The notes under the pieces were generated by a model. It did no database searches, was not told the origin of the DNA, and worked only from the letters and a program-made list of their open reading frames with translations. A stretch of 64,000 bases of DNA from Proteus hauseri ATCC 700826. GTDB taxonomy: Bacteria > Pseudomonadota > Gammaproteobacteria > Enterobacterales > Enterobacteriaceae. Below are positions 25,677 through 33,174 of this stretch, in pieces. Both the position numbers and the translations under genes were made by a program. Where the stretch lies: positions 1-64,000 of the forward strand of contig NZ_LXEV01000027.1 in the NCBI RefSeq assembly GCF_001654965.1, in the 5' to 3' direction. How positions within the stretch are numbered: the first letter of the stretch is position 1; each line of letters opens with the position of its first letter.

Positions 25677-26311
25677 GCAACACCTCTCGATACAAGCCAC
25701 TTTGCCTGTTCAATAAATGTTTTGCCGATTTGCTCTAGCTCACTACGCTGAATGTAATCAATGGCGTTACCATTCCACGTTTTATCAAACACCACGATAG
25801 CACCAGCAAAAAATGCCCCTGTTGGCACTTGAGTTTCATCCGCAGGAACAAACCATTGAGGAACGTCAAAACCAACACGACCGCGAATAAAACAAATATG
25901 ATCGGCCTCTTCACACCACCATGTTTCGCTTGTGGCCACTTTCAACAAGAAAACATAGCGCCCGCCTTTTTCACGCATGGCTAACGCATGATTCATGATA
26001 TGTCTAACACCAGTAACAGCTTGTTTTTCATGATATGAACTACGTGAATATGGTGGATTAGCAAAAGCTGAACCGCCGATTTCTTTGAGTTTTTCCGACC
26101 AATCTTGAGTGAGCGCATTATCCTCAACGGTGTAAAAATGAGGGCATTTGCTGTTTTGTGCATCGGTAAAGAGATCTAGCGTAAAAGGCCCATAGAGCGA
26201 ATTGATACCCCAGTACAGATTTTCAGGGGTGCGCCACTGATCGCCAACTTCCTTTAATTTATGAGAAGATTGGCTTTTCAAGTCGTGTAATTTCAGTGCG
26301 TAATCAATCAT
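25673..26311 (-). CDS. Phage DNA N6-adenine methyltransferase (Dam-type, DNA_N-6-adenine_methyl)
   Basis: A 212-residue methylase. Key features are DQWRTPENLYWGINSLYGPF, TLDLFTDAQNSKCPHFYT and the catalytic motif FANPPYSRSSYH (NPPY), then RYVFLLKVATSETWW. It would methylate adenine in a short site, probably to protect phage DNA or alter gene timing. The ATG at 26311 overlaps the end of the replication gene by eight bases; longer frames upstream are shadows of that gene. Confidence 0.9.
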   Translation of the reverse strand: MIDYALKLHDLKSQSSHKLKEVGDQWRTPENLYWGINSLYGPFTLDLFTDAQNSKCPHFYTVEDNALTQDWSEKLKEIGGSAFANPPYSRSSYHEKQAVTGVRHIMNHALAMREKGGRYVFLLKVATSETWWCEEADHICFIRGRVGFDVPQWFVPADETQVPTGAFFAGAIVVFDKTWNGNAIDYIQRSELEQIGKTFIEQAKWLVSRGVA

Positions 26312-27437
26312 TGCTGGCCTCCTGTGCAACTTGCTCTGCAACTTGTTTCCAGATACCACGCCATGCAGATAACCCAGCAACCTCACTCATTCTACCTAGT
26401 CCGTTCTTGCGGGCTTGAACCGCTGACAACTCTTGAATTCTGTTTTTTGGTTTCCATCCAGTTCGAAAAATTAATAGAAATGTTTCATCGCGCTCGACAG
26501 TATCAATAGCAACTTTTTCATCACCAGCTAGGCGCAGCGTTACGCTATCCCATTGCTCCCTCAGTTTTTGGGGGCATTGAATATTCTTTTTCCAGAACTC
26601 GTCTTGAGTAATGCGTTTGTAGAGTTGGCAAATTTCTTTGTGAGAACGCCCGTCAATTGTGCTCATCAGGCGAATGTCGTTAGCCCATTCCGTGAAATTA
26701 GGCTCTTTAGGTGCTTGAAGTCCCATATCTACGAACACCTCGCATTTTCGAGCAAACAACCATTCTGCACATTTTAAATCGTCTGCAGTTCCCCATTTCT
26801 GGAAGTTAGCGCTGTAAATCACTGCTTCGGGATAACGAGTTAAAAAATCATTTTTCGGCTGGTCGCTGGATTCGTTAGAATTCTGCGACGAAGGGTTTTT
26901 AGTGATCTGTAAGTTTTTATCTGAGTTAAGATCTGTATAAAGATAGGATTCCGCATTTTCGACGTTTCCATGATTCTGCATTTCTGCGGTTTCCATTCCG
27001 CATTTTCGACGTTCCGATTCCTCACTTTCGACGTTTCCATTCCTCACTTTCGACGTTTCAGAAATAGACGGAAAAATCATAGAGATAAGTTTATTGCCAT
27101 CTATCTTGTAGTGAGTAACGGGTGTTCCATTGACCTTTTTTGTCTTAGTTTCAATCACACCAGGGAAATACTTCTTACGTAATTTATCAACGAGGCGTCG
27201 AGCTTGCTCTTCACCAGAAAGCCCGTGAATTTCTTCTGCCAGTTCTTCGTGGCTTTTATAGAACCAGCCATCGTCAGCACTTGAGGAAACACCAGACCAA
27301 AAGACAAGTTGGTTTAAAATTGCAGACAAAGCATGAGCTTGCTGATCACCCTTGAAAAAGTCTAAATAGGGAACAGGAATAACAATGACGTTTTTCTGTC
27401 CCGACATGGCCTGTACAACATCAAAAATAGTCGTCAT
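26304..27437 (-). CDS. Phage replication initiator (lambda O-like role)
   Basis: A 377-residue protein. Residues about 20-120 form a winged-helix-type DNA-binding region (HALSAILNQLVFWSGVSSSA, HGLSGEEQARRLVDKLRKKY). The linker (about residues 125-165) is encoded by five iterons. The C-terminal half (PEAVIYSANFQKWGTADDLK, EPNFTEWANDIRLMSTIDGR) looks like the DnaT/DnaB-loading part of phage initiators. The presence of origin repeats inside the gene is the lambda O design. It lies after small early genes and before the methylase. No separate helicase or loader gene is seen. Confidence 0.8.
   Translation of the reverse strand: MTTIFDVVQAMSGQKNVIVIPVPYLDFFKGDQQAHALSAILNQLVFWSGVSSSADDGWFYKSHEELAEEIHGLSGEEQARRLVDKLRKKYFPGVIETKTKKVNGTPVTHYKIDGNKLISMIFPSISETSKVRNGNVESEESERRKCGMETAEMQNHGNVENAESYLYTDLNSDKNLQITKNPSSQNSNESSDQPKNDFLTRYPEAVIYSANFQKWGTADDLKCAEWLFARKCEVFVDMGLQAPKEPNFTEWANDIRLMSTIDGRSHKEICQLYKRITQDEFWKKNIQCPQKLREQWDSVTLRLAGDEKVAIDTVERDETFLLIFRTGWKPKNRIQELSAVQARKNGLGRMSEVAGLSAWRGIWKQVAEQVAQEASND
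26949..27061 (-). repeat. Phage replication origin: five 22-bp iterons inside the initiator gene
   Basis: Five tandem 22-bp units lie at 26949-26970, 26974-26995, 26996-27017, 27018-27039 and 27040-27061. The common core on the plus strand is TTCGACGTTTCC with an upstream TTCC(G/T)CA. Units 1, 3, 4 and 5 share the core closely; unit 2 has diverged in the middle (CTGCGG). The period is not a multiple of three, so the repeat is conserved as DNA rather than as peptide. An AT-rich stretch follows at about 26880-26945, where unwinding could begin. Confidence 0.85.
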
Positions 27438-27446
27438 AGCGCCGCC

Positions 27447-27626
27447 TTATTTAACTCTGGTGTATTTCTCTTTGAATCGTTGCAAAGGCTCACATTGCGG
27501 ATCATCACAACCATCCAGCATAAAAATGACACGCTGTTTTTCTCTGTCATAACGAACAACATGAACAACGATACCCCTGTGATTTTTGTAGTAGCGATCA
27601 AGTTGGTTTGGATTTTCATTGCTCAT
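27447..27626 (-). CDS. DUF4222-like small phage protein (59 aa)
   Basis: A 59-residue protein starting MSNENPNQLDRYYKNHRGIV, then VHVVRYDREKQRVIFMLDGC and PLQRFKEKYTRV. This matches the DUF4222 pattern (an N-terminal basic stretch, VHV-YDR--QRVIF, PL-RF--K--RV) common beside replication genes of enterobacterial phages. It overlaps the previous small gene by 11 bases. A longer ORF in another frame over the same DNA is a shadow. Confidence 0.75.
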   Translation of the reverse strand: MSNENPNQLDRYYKNHRGIVVHVVRYDREKQRVIFMLDGCDDPQCEPLQRFKEKYTRVK

Positions 27627-27795
27627 TGCCCGTTCTTACACCATGATTTGAATTGAAATCATCTACCAACCAACGCATAAACGGGTAGTTGGTTTCTTCA
27701 TAGCCTTCTGGTACTTTAATTTCATAGACAAAACGACCACCCCGTATCGAAACTCGTACTTGCGTACGGTGTGTCAAGTTTGTTAATCTACTCAT
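27616..27795 (-). CDS. Small phage protein (59 aa), unknown
   Basis: A 59-residue frame: MSRLTNLTHRTQVRVSIRGG, RFVYEIKVPEGYEETNYPFM, RWLVDDFNSNHG. It is coupled by an 11-base overlap to the DUF4222-like gene and has coherent, charged and aromatic content. It lies between the CII-like regulator and the replication gene. The family is not recognised. Confidence 0.6.
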   Translation of the reverse strand: MSRLTNLTHRTQVRVSIRGGRFVYEIKVPEGYEETNYPFMRWLVDDFNSNHGVRTGNEQ

Positions 27796-27883
27796 GCTAA
27801 TTTCTCTTCACACAATTGAAATTTGCAAACCGAAGCCAGCGACCGTACATCGTTGGCTTCACCCTTTCTGGATATAGCCATCT

Positions 27884-28342
27884 TTAATTTCTCTTTTGAT
27901 GTAACGAAACAAACGCATTCATAAATGTGCGGATCTGCGAAATTAATCCATCCAACATCATTTTTATTTTTTGCTCTTCATCATCGTCAATAACGCCATC
28001 AGCCAAACTGTCTTTCATGATTAACGCTAAACGCCCCTGCATTTCGTCAACATTGCTACGCAGTACAAACAATTCAGTTTCGTCCAACTCTGCAGGACTA
28101 ATTTTGTCAATGAGTAGACGGTTCGATTCATGAGCGACAAATTCAGCAAATAAAACGGTCTTAGAGATATCCTGCATCGCTAATAATTCGTTCAGATCAA
28201 AAGAACGACACCCGTTTTTTTCGTAAAGTTTGTTATTGAATGAAGTTAAAGACAGACCAAGTGCTCCAGCCATTGCCTCGCGTCCACCAGCTATCGCCTC
28301 ACACATTTCTTTCACTACTTGTTTTATTGATTGGTTACTCAT
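27884..28342 (-). CDS. cII: CII-like regulatory protein (phage CP76/YmfL type)
   Basis: A 152-residue protein. The N-terminal 55 residues form a helix-turn-helix (IAGGREAMAGALGLSLTSFN, NKLYEKNGCRSFDLNELLAM) of the CP76 CII-like family. The remainder is acidic and helical (DEMQGRLALIMKDSLADGVI), for oligomerisation. It is the second gene of the cro-side operon, the place of lambda cII. It would activate lysogeny promoters; targets are not visible here. Confidence 0.78.
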   Translation of the reverse strand: MSNQSIKQVVKEMCEAIAGGREAMAGALGLSLTSFNNKLYEKNGCRSFDLNELLAMQDISKTVLFAEFVAHESNRLLIDKISPAELDETELFVLRSNVDEMQGRLALIMKDSLADGVIDDDEEQKIKMMLDGLISQIRTFMNAFVSLHQKRN

Positions 28343-28380
28343 TTCCTACCACCATTGATAAATTCTTGTAGTTAACTGCT

Positions 28381-28575
28381 TTAAACGGTTTTGTTATTGT
28401 TTGAATAAAGTTCGGGGTTGTATTTAAGGAATCCCTTAGTTAACCGTTCTATTTTTAAAGCTTGTTTTTCAGGAACAATAATCGACCACTGGCAAACAGC
28501 ACTATGAGATACACCAAGCGCAATAGCCGTTTTTACTGTTCCCCCAAAATGTTCTAAAACTAAATTTTTAAGCAT
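28381..28575 (-). CDS. cro: Cro-like repressor
   Basis: A 64-residue helix-turn-helix protein: MLKNLVLEHFGGTVKTAIAL, GVSHSAVCQWSIIVPEKQAL. This is the P22 Cro / YdaS-type pattern (a -HFG- start, HTH, then IPEK-A). The ATG at 28575 has GGGGAG just upstream; an ATG four codons earlier is less likely. It is divergent from cI, with the operators between them, as expected for the lytic-lysogenic switch. Confidence 0.85.
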   Translation of the reverse strand: MLKNLVLEHFGGTVKTAIALGVSHSAVCQWSIIVPEKQALKIERLTKGFLKYNPELYSNNNKTV

Positions 28576-28590
28576 TACACTCCCCATAAA

Positions 28591-28653
28591 GTAAGCATGC
28601 TTACAATTTAATGTAGCAGGATACTAATGTCAATAAAATGTAAGATTACTTAC
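28591..28653. promoter_or_regulatory. OR region: repressor operators and PR promoter
   Basis: A perfect palindrome GTAAGCATGCTTAC (28591-28604) and a second GTAAG-ATTA-CTTAC (28640-28653) share the form GTAAG-N4-CTTAC. On the minus strand a promoter TTGACA (28628-28633), 17-base spacer, TAAATT (28605-28610) lies between them and points at cro. The first operator covers the expected start of transcription. The same motif recurs after cI (29358-29406), which supports its being the cI/Cro site. Confidence 0.82.
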
Positions 28654-28680
28654 GTGTTATACGTGAATTTGAGGCTATTT

Positions 28681-29328
28681 ATGGAAACAGTAGGAGAGAG
28701 AATAAAGCAACGTAGACGACAGTTGAAAATGACCCAAAAAGATATAGCTGAACGAGTTGGAATCTCAGCATCAGCGGTTACTCAATGGGAAAGTGACAAC
28801 ACAGGTTTATCTGCAGAAAGCTTATTAAAGCTATCATCTGTTTTGAGCTGCAATCCAAAATGGTTAATGTTTGGAGTAGGGCTTCCTGAGGATGATATTG
28901 AAATAAAAACGTCTATTTATAAACCCATACCAATCATTAGTTGGGTGCAGGCTGGAGAATGGACTGAGACGTATTGCGAGTCAGATCCTGGTAATTACAA
29001 ATACATTGATACTAATTTAAAACTGTCAGATAAAGCATTTGCTTTAATAGTTAAGGGGCAGTCTATGACTACCTACAATGGAGAGTTAAGCATCCCTGAG
29101 GGTGCTGTGGTTATAGTTGAGCCTGATTATGGATATCTCGATGATATAAATGGAAAAATAGTCATAGCACAGCAAAAAGGTAGCGATGAAGCCACTATCA
29201 AAAAACTTATTATTGATGGGCCAAACAAATACTTAGCCCCTTTAAACCCTCAATTTAACCCTATTCAGATAAATGGTGACTGCGTTATAGCAGGTAAAGT
29301 TAAGCAAGTTATTATAAATCTAGACTAA
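28681..29328 (+). CDS. cI: Prophage repressor CI (XRE HTH + S24 LexA-like peptidase)
   Basis: A 215-residue lambda CI-type repressor that keeps the prophage silent. Residues about 1-60 form an XRE helix-turn-helix (TQKDIAERVGISASAVTQWE). Residues about 80-215 form an S24 self-cleavage domain. The Ala-Gly scissile bond is in WVQAGEW (91-92), the catalytic serine is in VKGQSMT (S128), and the lysine is in EATIKKL (K174). RecA-stimulated cleavage, and hence SOS induction, is expected. The ATG at 28681 has GAGG six bases upstream. Confidence 0.94.
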   Translation: METVGERIKQRRRQLKMTQKDIAERVGISASAVTQWESDNTGLSAESLLKLSSVLSCNPKWLMFGVGLPEDDIEIKTSIYKPIPIISWVQAGEWTETYCESDPGNYKYIDTNLKLSDKAFALIVKGQSMTTYNGELSIPEGAVVIVEPDYGYLDDINGKIVIAQQKGSDEATIKKLIIDGPNKYLAPLNPQFNPIQINGDCVIAGKVKQVIINLD

Positions 29329-29357
29329 TCCCCCCCTTCACAAAAAAAGAAAGAAAT

Positions 29358-29408
29358 GTAAGGTAACTTATATTTTTTTCTTGACTTAAAATGTAAGTTT
29401 ACTAATAT
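29358..29408 (+). promoter_or_regulatory. PL-type early promoter with two repressor operators
   Basis: TTGACT (29381-29386), 16-base spacer, TAATAT (29403-29408). Operator-like GTAAGGTAACTTAT is at 29358-29371 and GTAAGTTTACTAAT at 29393-29406, the latter overlapping the spacer and -10. These match the GTAAG-N4-CTTAC sites beside cro with one or two changes. The promoter would drive the leftward-operon genes through integrase on the plus strand. Confidence 0.8.
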
Positions 29409-29436
29409 CTATACTAAATAGTTATTGAGAATACTT

Positions 29437-29640
29437 ATGACAACCGAACCAATAATCTTACTTCCAAATAATTTAACGAGTACCGATGCTGTTAAATGGA
29501 TGAGAGAAAAATTGCAGGATATTGACCACTTATCTGAATTGTATGTAAGACGTGATGTGCTGGTGGCTCAATTAGAAAATATTAAAGCTGAAATAACTGA
29601 GTACACAAATAAAAGTGCTATTCAGATACAAAGTAAATGA
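29437..29640 (+). CDS. Small first gene of the PL operon (67 aa), unknown
   Basis: A 67-residue protein starting MTTEPIILLPNNLTSTDAVK, with a long helix or coiled coil (WMREKLQDIDHLSELYVRRD, VLVAQLENIKAEITEYTN). It is the first gene after the PL-type promoter, the place of lambda N, but it lacks the Arg-rich N-terminus of N proteins. Function unknown. Confidence 0.6.
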   Translation: MTTEPIILLPNNLTSTDAVKWMREKLQDIDHLSELYVRRDVLVAQLENIKAEITEYTNKSAIQIQSK

Positions 29641-29661
29641 TTTTTACGTGTGAAGAGAAAC

Positions 29662-29730
29662 AATGGCTGGCTGAGTCTTAAACCAACACTAGGGGAGTGG
29701 TGATAATGTTCTGCTCAGTCAGCCATTTTT
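29662..29730 (+). ncRNA. Long-stem RNA element A in the PL transcript (terminator-like)
   Basis: Arms AATGGCTGGCTGAG (29662-29675) and CTCAGTCAGCCATT (29714-29727) pair over 14 bp with one G-U. The loop contains a small inner hairpin (CACT...AGTG), and TTTTT follows. It could be an early terminator (tL) or a structured leader. Whether it makes a stable small RNA cannot be told from the sequence. Confidence 0.55.
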
Positions 29731-29742
29731 ATCAAATCTAAC

Positions 29743-29817
29743 AATAAGTAAGGGTACTGGCATTCATCCATGACAGTCCATATCAGGTATCCACTGTAGC
29801 TAGTGCCCTTTCTTATT
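29743..29817 (+). ncRNA. Long-stem RNA element B in the PL transcript
   Basis: Arms at 29743-29761 (AATAAGTAAGGGTACTGGC) and 29799-29817 pair over 19 positions with three non-Watson-Crick positions. The loop folds again (ACAGT...ACTGT). It lies 13 bases after element A and about 30 bases before the ATG of the next gene. The two stems in tandem recall antitermination RNA sites such as put of HK022, but that is only an analogy. Confidence 0.5.
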
Positions 29818-29846
29818 GTGTGAAGTGATAAAGTGAGGTTATAGAA

Positions 29847-30221
29847 ATGAGCCAAGAAGATCGTAAGACAAATGTCCCCGACTTTCTTTCAGAATTAGAC
29901 GCTGGCGTTTTTGAAAATAAAGTCTCTGCTGTTTTAAATGATGTGGCTTTAGGCGTTTTGAATAATGGTGGAAAAGGCAAGGTCACTATTGAATTAGATA
30001 TTGCTCGTCTTAGTAATTCAATGGAAGAAAAACGAGTTGAAATAACTCATAAACTTAAATTCTCTGCACCAACACCTAGAGGGAAACGGGCTGAGGAGGA
30101 CACCACCAAAACGCCAATGTATGTAGGCAAAGGCGGCAAGTTGACCATTATGCAAGAGGACCAAGGTCAATTGTTTTCTTTACAAGGTCAGCCCGACGGA
30201 AAATTAAAATCCGTTAATTAG
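29847..30221 (+). CDS. Conserved phage protein upstream of DUF2303 gene (124 aa), unknown
   Basis: A 124-residue protein starting MSQEDRKTNVPDFLSELDAG. The middle is beta-strand and charged (GKVTIELDIARLSNSMEEKR, EITHKLKFSAPTPRGKRAEE). The end has a Gly/Gln-rich stretch (YVGKGGKLTIMQEDQGQLFS). It consistently fits as the partner of the DUF2303 gene next to it, with which it shares the operon. Role unknown; single-strand annealing or DNA metabolism is possible but not shown. Confidence 0.65.
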   Translation: MSQEDRKTNVPDFLSELDAGVFENKVSAVLNDVALGVLNNGGKGKVTIELDIARLSNSMEEKRVEITHKLKFSAPTPRGKRAEEDTTKTPMYVGKGGKLTIMQEDQGQLFSLQGQPDGKLKSVN

Positions 30222-30286
30222 TTTCCTAATTTTTAATTAAACCTATCCATTTAATTTAATACTTTTAAATAAGTAGGAGTTTATTC

Positions 30287-31114
30287 ATGTCTCAATTAGA
30301 CGGTAACGCTATTTCGCAAATTCAAGATATGACGGTGGCTTCATTAAGTCTCGATGCAATAGAAAGGTCTCTTTGCCCAGCTATTGTTCTTCCAAATGAA
30401 TTTAAAGTGAGTAGTTTGGAAAATTTACAGGAAGGTCGCTTCCGTTTCCGTGGTGAAATGAAAACAACCAGTATCAGTGACTATGTTAAATACTCAATCA
30501 AAAATGCAATTGAAGAAGGTGTTAGCTGCTTTATTGATGCCGATGAAATGAGTGCCAAAACGATTTTTAATATCGGCACAATTGGTGAACCAGGTCATGC
30601 TGATAACACGGCTGTTATTAAATTAAAACAAACAGCTCCATTCGCTGCACTATTAAAAATTGATGGTGTTAAACATCGTCAAAAAGAATTAGCTGAGTGG
30701 TTAGAAGATTGGCGCGATTATTTAATGGCGTTCGATGCTGACGGTAATGTTCTAGATATCAAACAAGCTATTTCTGCTGTTCGCCGTATTACGATTGAAT
30801 CAACACGCTCTGCTGAACATGAAGATAACGATTTTAGTGCTAAGCGTTCAGTATTAGAAAATGTTGAGGCGAGAAGTAAGGATGTCATGCCTACTGCATT
30901 TCAGTTTACCTGCACTCCGTATGATGAATTAAAAGAGCGTAGCATTAAATTGCGTTACAGCATACTCACTGGTGGTGATACTCCTATTTTAGTGCTCCGC
31001 ATTGTTCAACTTGAAAACCTTGAAGAGCAGATTGCTCAAGAGTTTAGAAATCTGCTTTGTGATGAATTTGATGAAAGCGATATCGAAACATTCATTGGCA
31101 AATTTTTAGCGTAA
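30287..31114 (+). CDS. DUF2303 family protein (YfdQ-like)
   Basis: A 275-residue protein similar in layout to YfdQ of E. coli prophage CPS-53: SLDAIERSLCPAIVLPNEFK near the start, then FRGEMKTTSISDYVKYSIKN, ADNTAVIKLKQTAPFAALLK and PTAFQFTCTPYDELKERSIK. DUF2303 proteins are found in the left operon of many enterobacterial prophages, usually beside a YfdR-type hydrolase as here. The biochemical role is not established. Confidence 0.85.
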   Translation: MSQLDGNAISQIQDMTVASLSLDAIERSLCPAIVLPNEFKVSSLENLQEGRFRFRGEMKTTSISDYVKYSIKNAIEEGVSCFIDADEMSAKTIFNIGTIGEPGHADNTAVIKLKQTAPFAALLKIDGVKHRQKELAEWLEDWRDYLMAFDADGNVLDIKQAISAVRRITIESTRSAEHEDNDFSAKRSVLENVEARSKDVMPTAFQFTCTPYDELKERSIKLRYSILTGGDTPILVLRIVQLENLEEQIAQEFRNLLCDEFDESDIETFIGKFLA

Positions 31115-31171
31115 TTAATAGTACAAATGCCACTGCTCTGGTGGCATTTATAGAATTGTGTGGAGAGAATA

Positions 31172-31705
31172 ATGACTTATATTGCAACAGCAACAAATAA
31201 GCACTTCAATTACCTCGATGTACGGATCGAGGATATTGATATTCAAGATATTGCAAGTGGATTAGCTAATGAATGTCGTTTTAATGGGCAGCTTGATAAT
31301 TTTTATTCTGTTGCTCAGCACTCTGTATATGCGAGTTATTTAGTTGCACCTGAATTCGCACTAGAAGCCCTGCTTCACGATGCAAGCGAGGCTTATATAA
31401 AAGACCTGCCGTCGCCGCTTAAAAAACTATTACCTGAATATAAATTAATTGAATTACGTGTAGAAAAGATGATCCGCAAAAAATATAGCTTGCCAGAAAC
31501 TATGTCTAATGAAGTTCATTTTGCAGATCTAATGATGCTAGCAACTGAAAAACGTGATTTAGAAATCGATGTTGGTGGTAATTGGTTAATGCTTGAAGGT
31601 ATTCCAGCAAGTGATTTTGTTGTTAATCCATTAACGCCACCACAAGCAAAGTCAACGTTCCTACAGCGTTTTTATGAGTTATGTAAGGGAGAGATCAATG
31701 GATGA
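31172..31705 (+). CDS. HD-domain phosphohydrolase (YfdR-like, nucleotidase)
   Basis: A 177-residue metal-dependent HD hydrolase. Metal ligands are seen in NFYSVAQHSVYAS and ALLHDASEAYIKDLPSPLKK (HD), with a later aspartate in HFADLMMLATE. YfdR and related proteins act as nucleotide 5'-phosphatases. The ATG at 31172 has GGAGAG upstream. It lies after the DUF2303 gene, as yfdQ-yfdR do in CPS-53. It may tune nucleotide pools during phage replication. Confidence 0.85.
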   Translation: MTYIATATNKHFNYLDVRIEDIDIQDIASGLANECRFNGQLDNFYSVAQHSVYASYLVAPEFALEALLHDASEAYIKDLPSPLKKLLPEYKLIELRVEKMIRKKYSLPETMSNEVHFADLMMLATEKRDLEIDVGGNWLMLEGIPASDFVVNPLTPPQAKSTFLQRFYELCKGEING

Positions 31706-32009
31706 TGACAGCTATTTCACACTGAAAGAATACGCAAGGAAATTAAAGCTTTCTCGTCACACTATATATCGAAATCCTACTAATTTTTTTATGTTTCGAG
31801 TAGGTGGATCATGGAGAGCAAACCGCGGAAGTCTGAAAAAATTTGAGCTAGCACAGTTTAATGACAATAATATTTACCGGCTAAGTGTAGTCGGTGGTAG
31901 GAGAATTTCAAAATGCCGATCTACAAAAGAGGTAAAAAATACTGGATTGATATCACATCTCCAAATGGAGGAAGAATTAGACAATCTGCTGACACCTCGG
32001 ACAAAATAA
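31698..32009 (+). CDS. xis: Excisionase-like protein
   Basis: A 103-residue protein with an N-terminal winged-helix/MerR-type DNA-binding motif (DSYFTLKEYARKLKLSRHTI, YRNPTNFFMFRVGGSWRANR). This is the excisionase/AlpA pattern: helix-turn-helix followed by a wing ending in a basic turn. It overlaps the end of the HD gene by eight bases and the integrase start by 97. It should bias integrase towards excision. The C-terminal tail beyond about residue 70 may be only a by-product of the overlap. Confidence 0.72.
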   Translation: MDDDSYFTLKEYARKLKLSRHTIYRNPTNFFMFRVGGSWRANRGSLKKFELAQFNDNNIYRLSVVGGRRISKCRSTKEVKNTGLISHLQMEEELDNLLTPRTK

Positions 32010-32931
32010 AAGCACAAGAATATCATGACAAGTTGAAATATGACTTATGGCAATTAGATAAATTGGATAAGCATCCAGATAAGATCTTTGATGAAATTAT
32101 TATTCTTGCTTTAAAAGATGCCGAAGGGCAGAGAAGTTTTTCAAATAAACAGACCCAAGCTAAATATTTCTTAGGTATTTTTAAAGGAAGAAAAATATCA
32201 ACAATCACAAGGGAAGAAATAGCTAACTCTTTACCTATTTATAGTACAGCGAGAAAGAGAAAGCTATCTAATGCATCTAAAAATAGATATAGAGCTTTCA
32301 TTATGCGAGCTTTTTCACTTGCTCATAAAATGGGGTGGGTTAAAGAACAATTATATATTCCAAGAATGAGGGAACCTACGGTTAGAGTTAGGTGGCTTGA
32401 AAAAGAGCAAGCTATTGAGTTAATTAATAACCTGAAGCTTAAGTGGATGAAAGACCTTGTTAGCTTAGCCTTACTGACTGGAGCCAGACAAGGAGAATTG
32501 CTTTCATTAACGTGGCGCAATGTAGACTTAGACAAAGGTGTAGCTATTATTACTGCTGAAAATGCTAAGTCGAAACGTGGTCGACCTCTCCCGCTTAATG
32601 AAGAGGCAGTAAATATTCTAAAAAATATGCCACGGAAATTCGATTACATATTTACTAGAACAGGAAAGAAAAAAATTCAATTGGCTTAGAGGATTTTGCT
32701 CGAGCAATAAAGTTAACTAGATTAGTTGATTTTAGGTTTCATGATCTGAGGCATACATGGGCAAGTTGGCATGTGCAAAATGGAACCCCATTAATGATAC
32801 TTAAAGAAATGGGTGGATGGGAGACATTAGAAATGGTTAAAAGGTACGCCCATTTAAGTGGAGAGCATTTAAGTAAATATAGTGAGTTCGTCACAATCTC
32901 GTCACACTCGATAGATAGGACCAAAAAATGA
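31913..32931 (+). pseudogene. int: Phage tyrosine integrase, reading frame broken at an A7 run
   Basis: Site-specific recombinase of the lambda/P2-like tyrosine family. From the ATG at 31913 the frame runs 258 codons and stops at 32687-32689. The rest continues in the -1 frame to a TGA at 32929-32931. The first part has the N-terminal arm and core domains with the catalytic Arg in LLTGARQGELLSL and the Lys in AENAKSKRGRPLPL. The second part has the box [20 protein letters not shown] and the nucleophile in KRYAHLS. One additional A in the seven-A run at 32669-32675 would restore a normal protein of about 339 residues. Sequencing error, real mutation or slippage cannot be told apart here. Confidence 0.85.
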
Positions 32932-33112
32932 AGCAACTAATCTCTTAATTAATTGATATTTAATAATAGTCATAATTTACTATTATACTCAATTCAATAA
33001 AATTTAATGCTTGAGGCATCATAAAATAAATAATCAATCTCAATCTATTAATATTTAATGAAATTAAAAAGTTTAAAAGGTAAGAAAAGATAGTTTAATG
33101 ATACTTAATATA

Positions 33113-33138
33113 AAAAGGTCCTCTTACGAGGACCTTTT
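33113..33138. terminator. Terminator of fliC
   Basis: AAAAGGTCCTC-TTAC-GAGGACCTTTT, an 11-bp perfect stem with A/T ends, is placed 37 bases after the fliC stop. It works in either direction. The preceding 180 bases after integrase (32932-33112) are AT-rich with no gene and should hold the prophage attachment site. Confidence 0.9.
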
Positions 33139-33174
33139 GCATATAGAAAGGTATCTTTTGTGTCAGAGTACGAA

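Noticed and set aside
26949-27061. Tandem repeats as a CRISPR array
   Set aside because: Units are directly adjacent with no spacers and lie inside a coding gene; they are replication iterons. No CRISPR array or cas gene was seen in the window.
27434-27619. A 61-codon minus-strand frame near the replication gene
   Set aside because: It overlaps in another frame the better-supported DUF4222-like gene at 27447-27626 and lacks family features.
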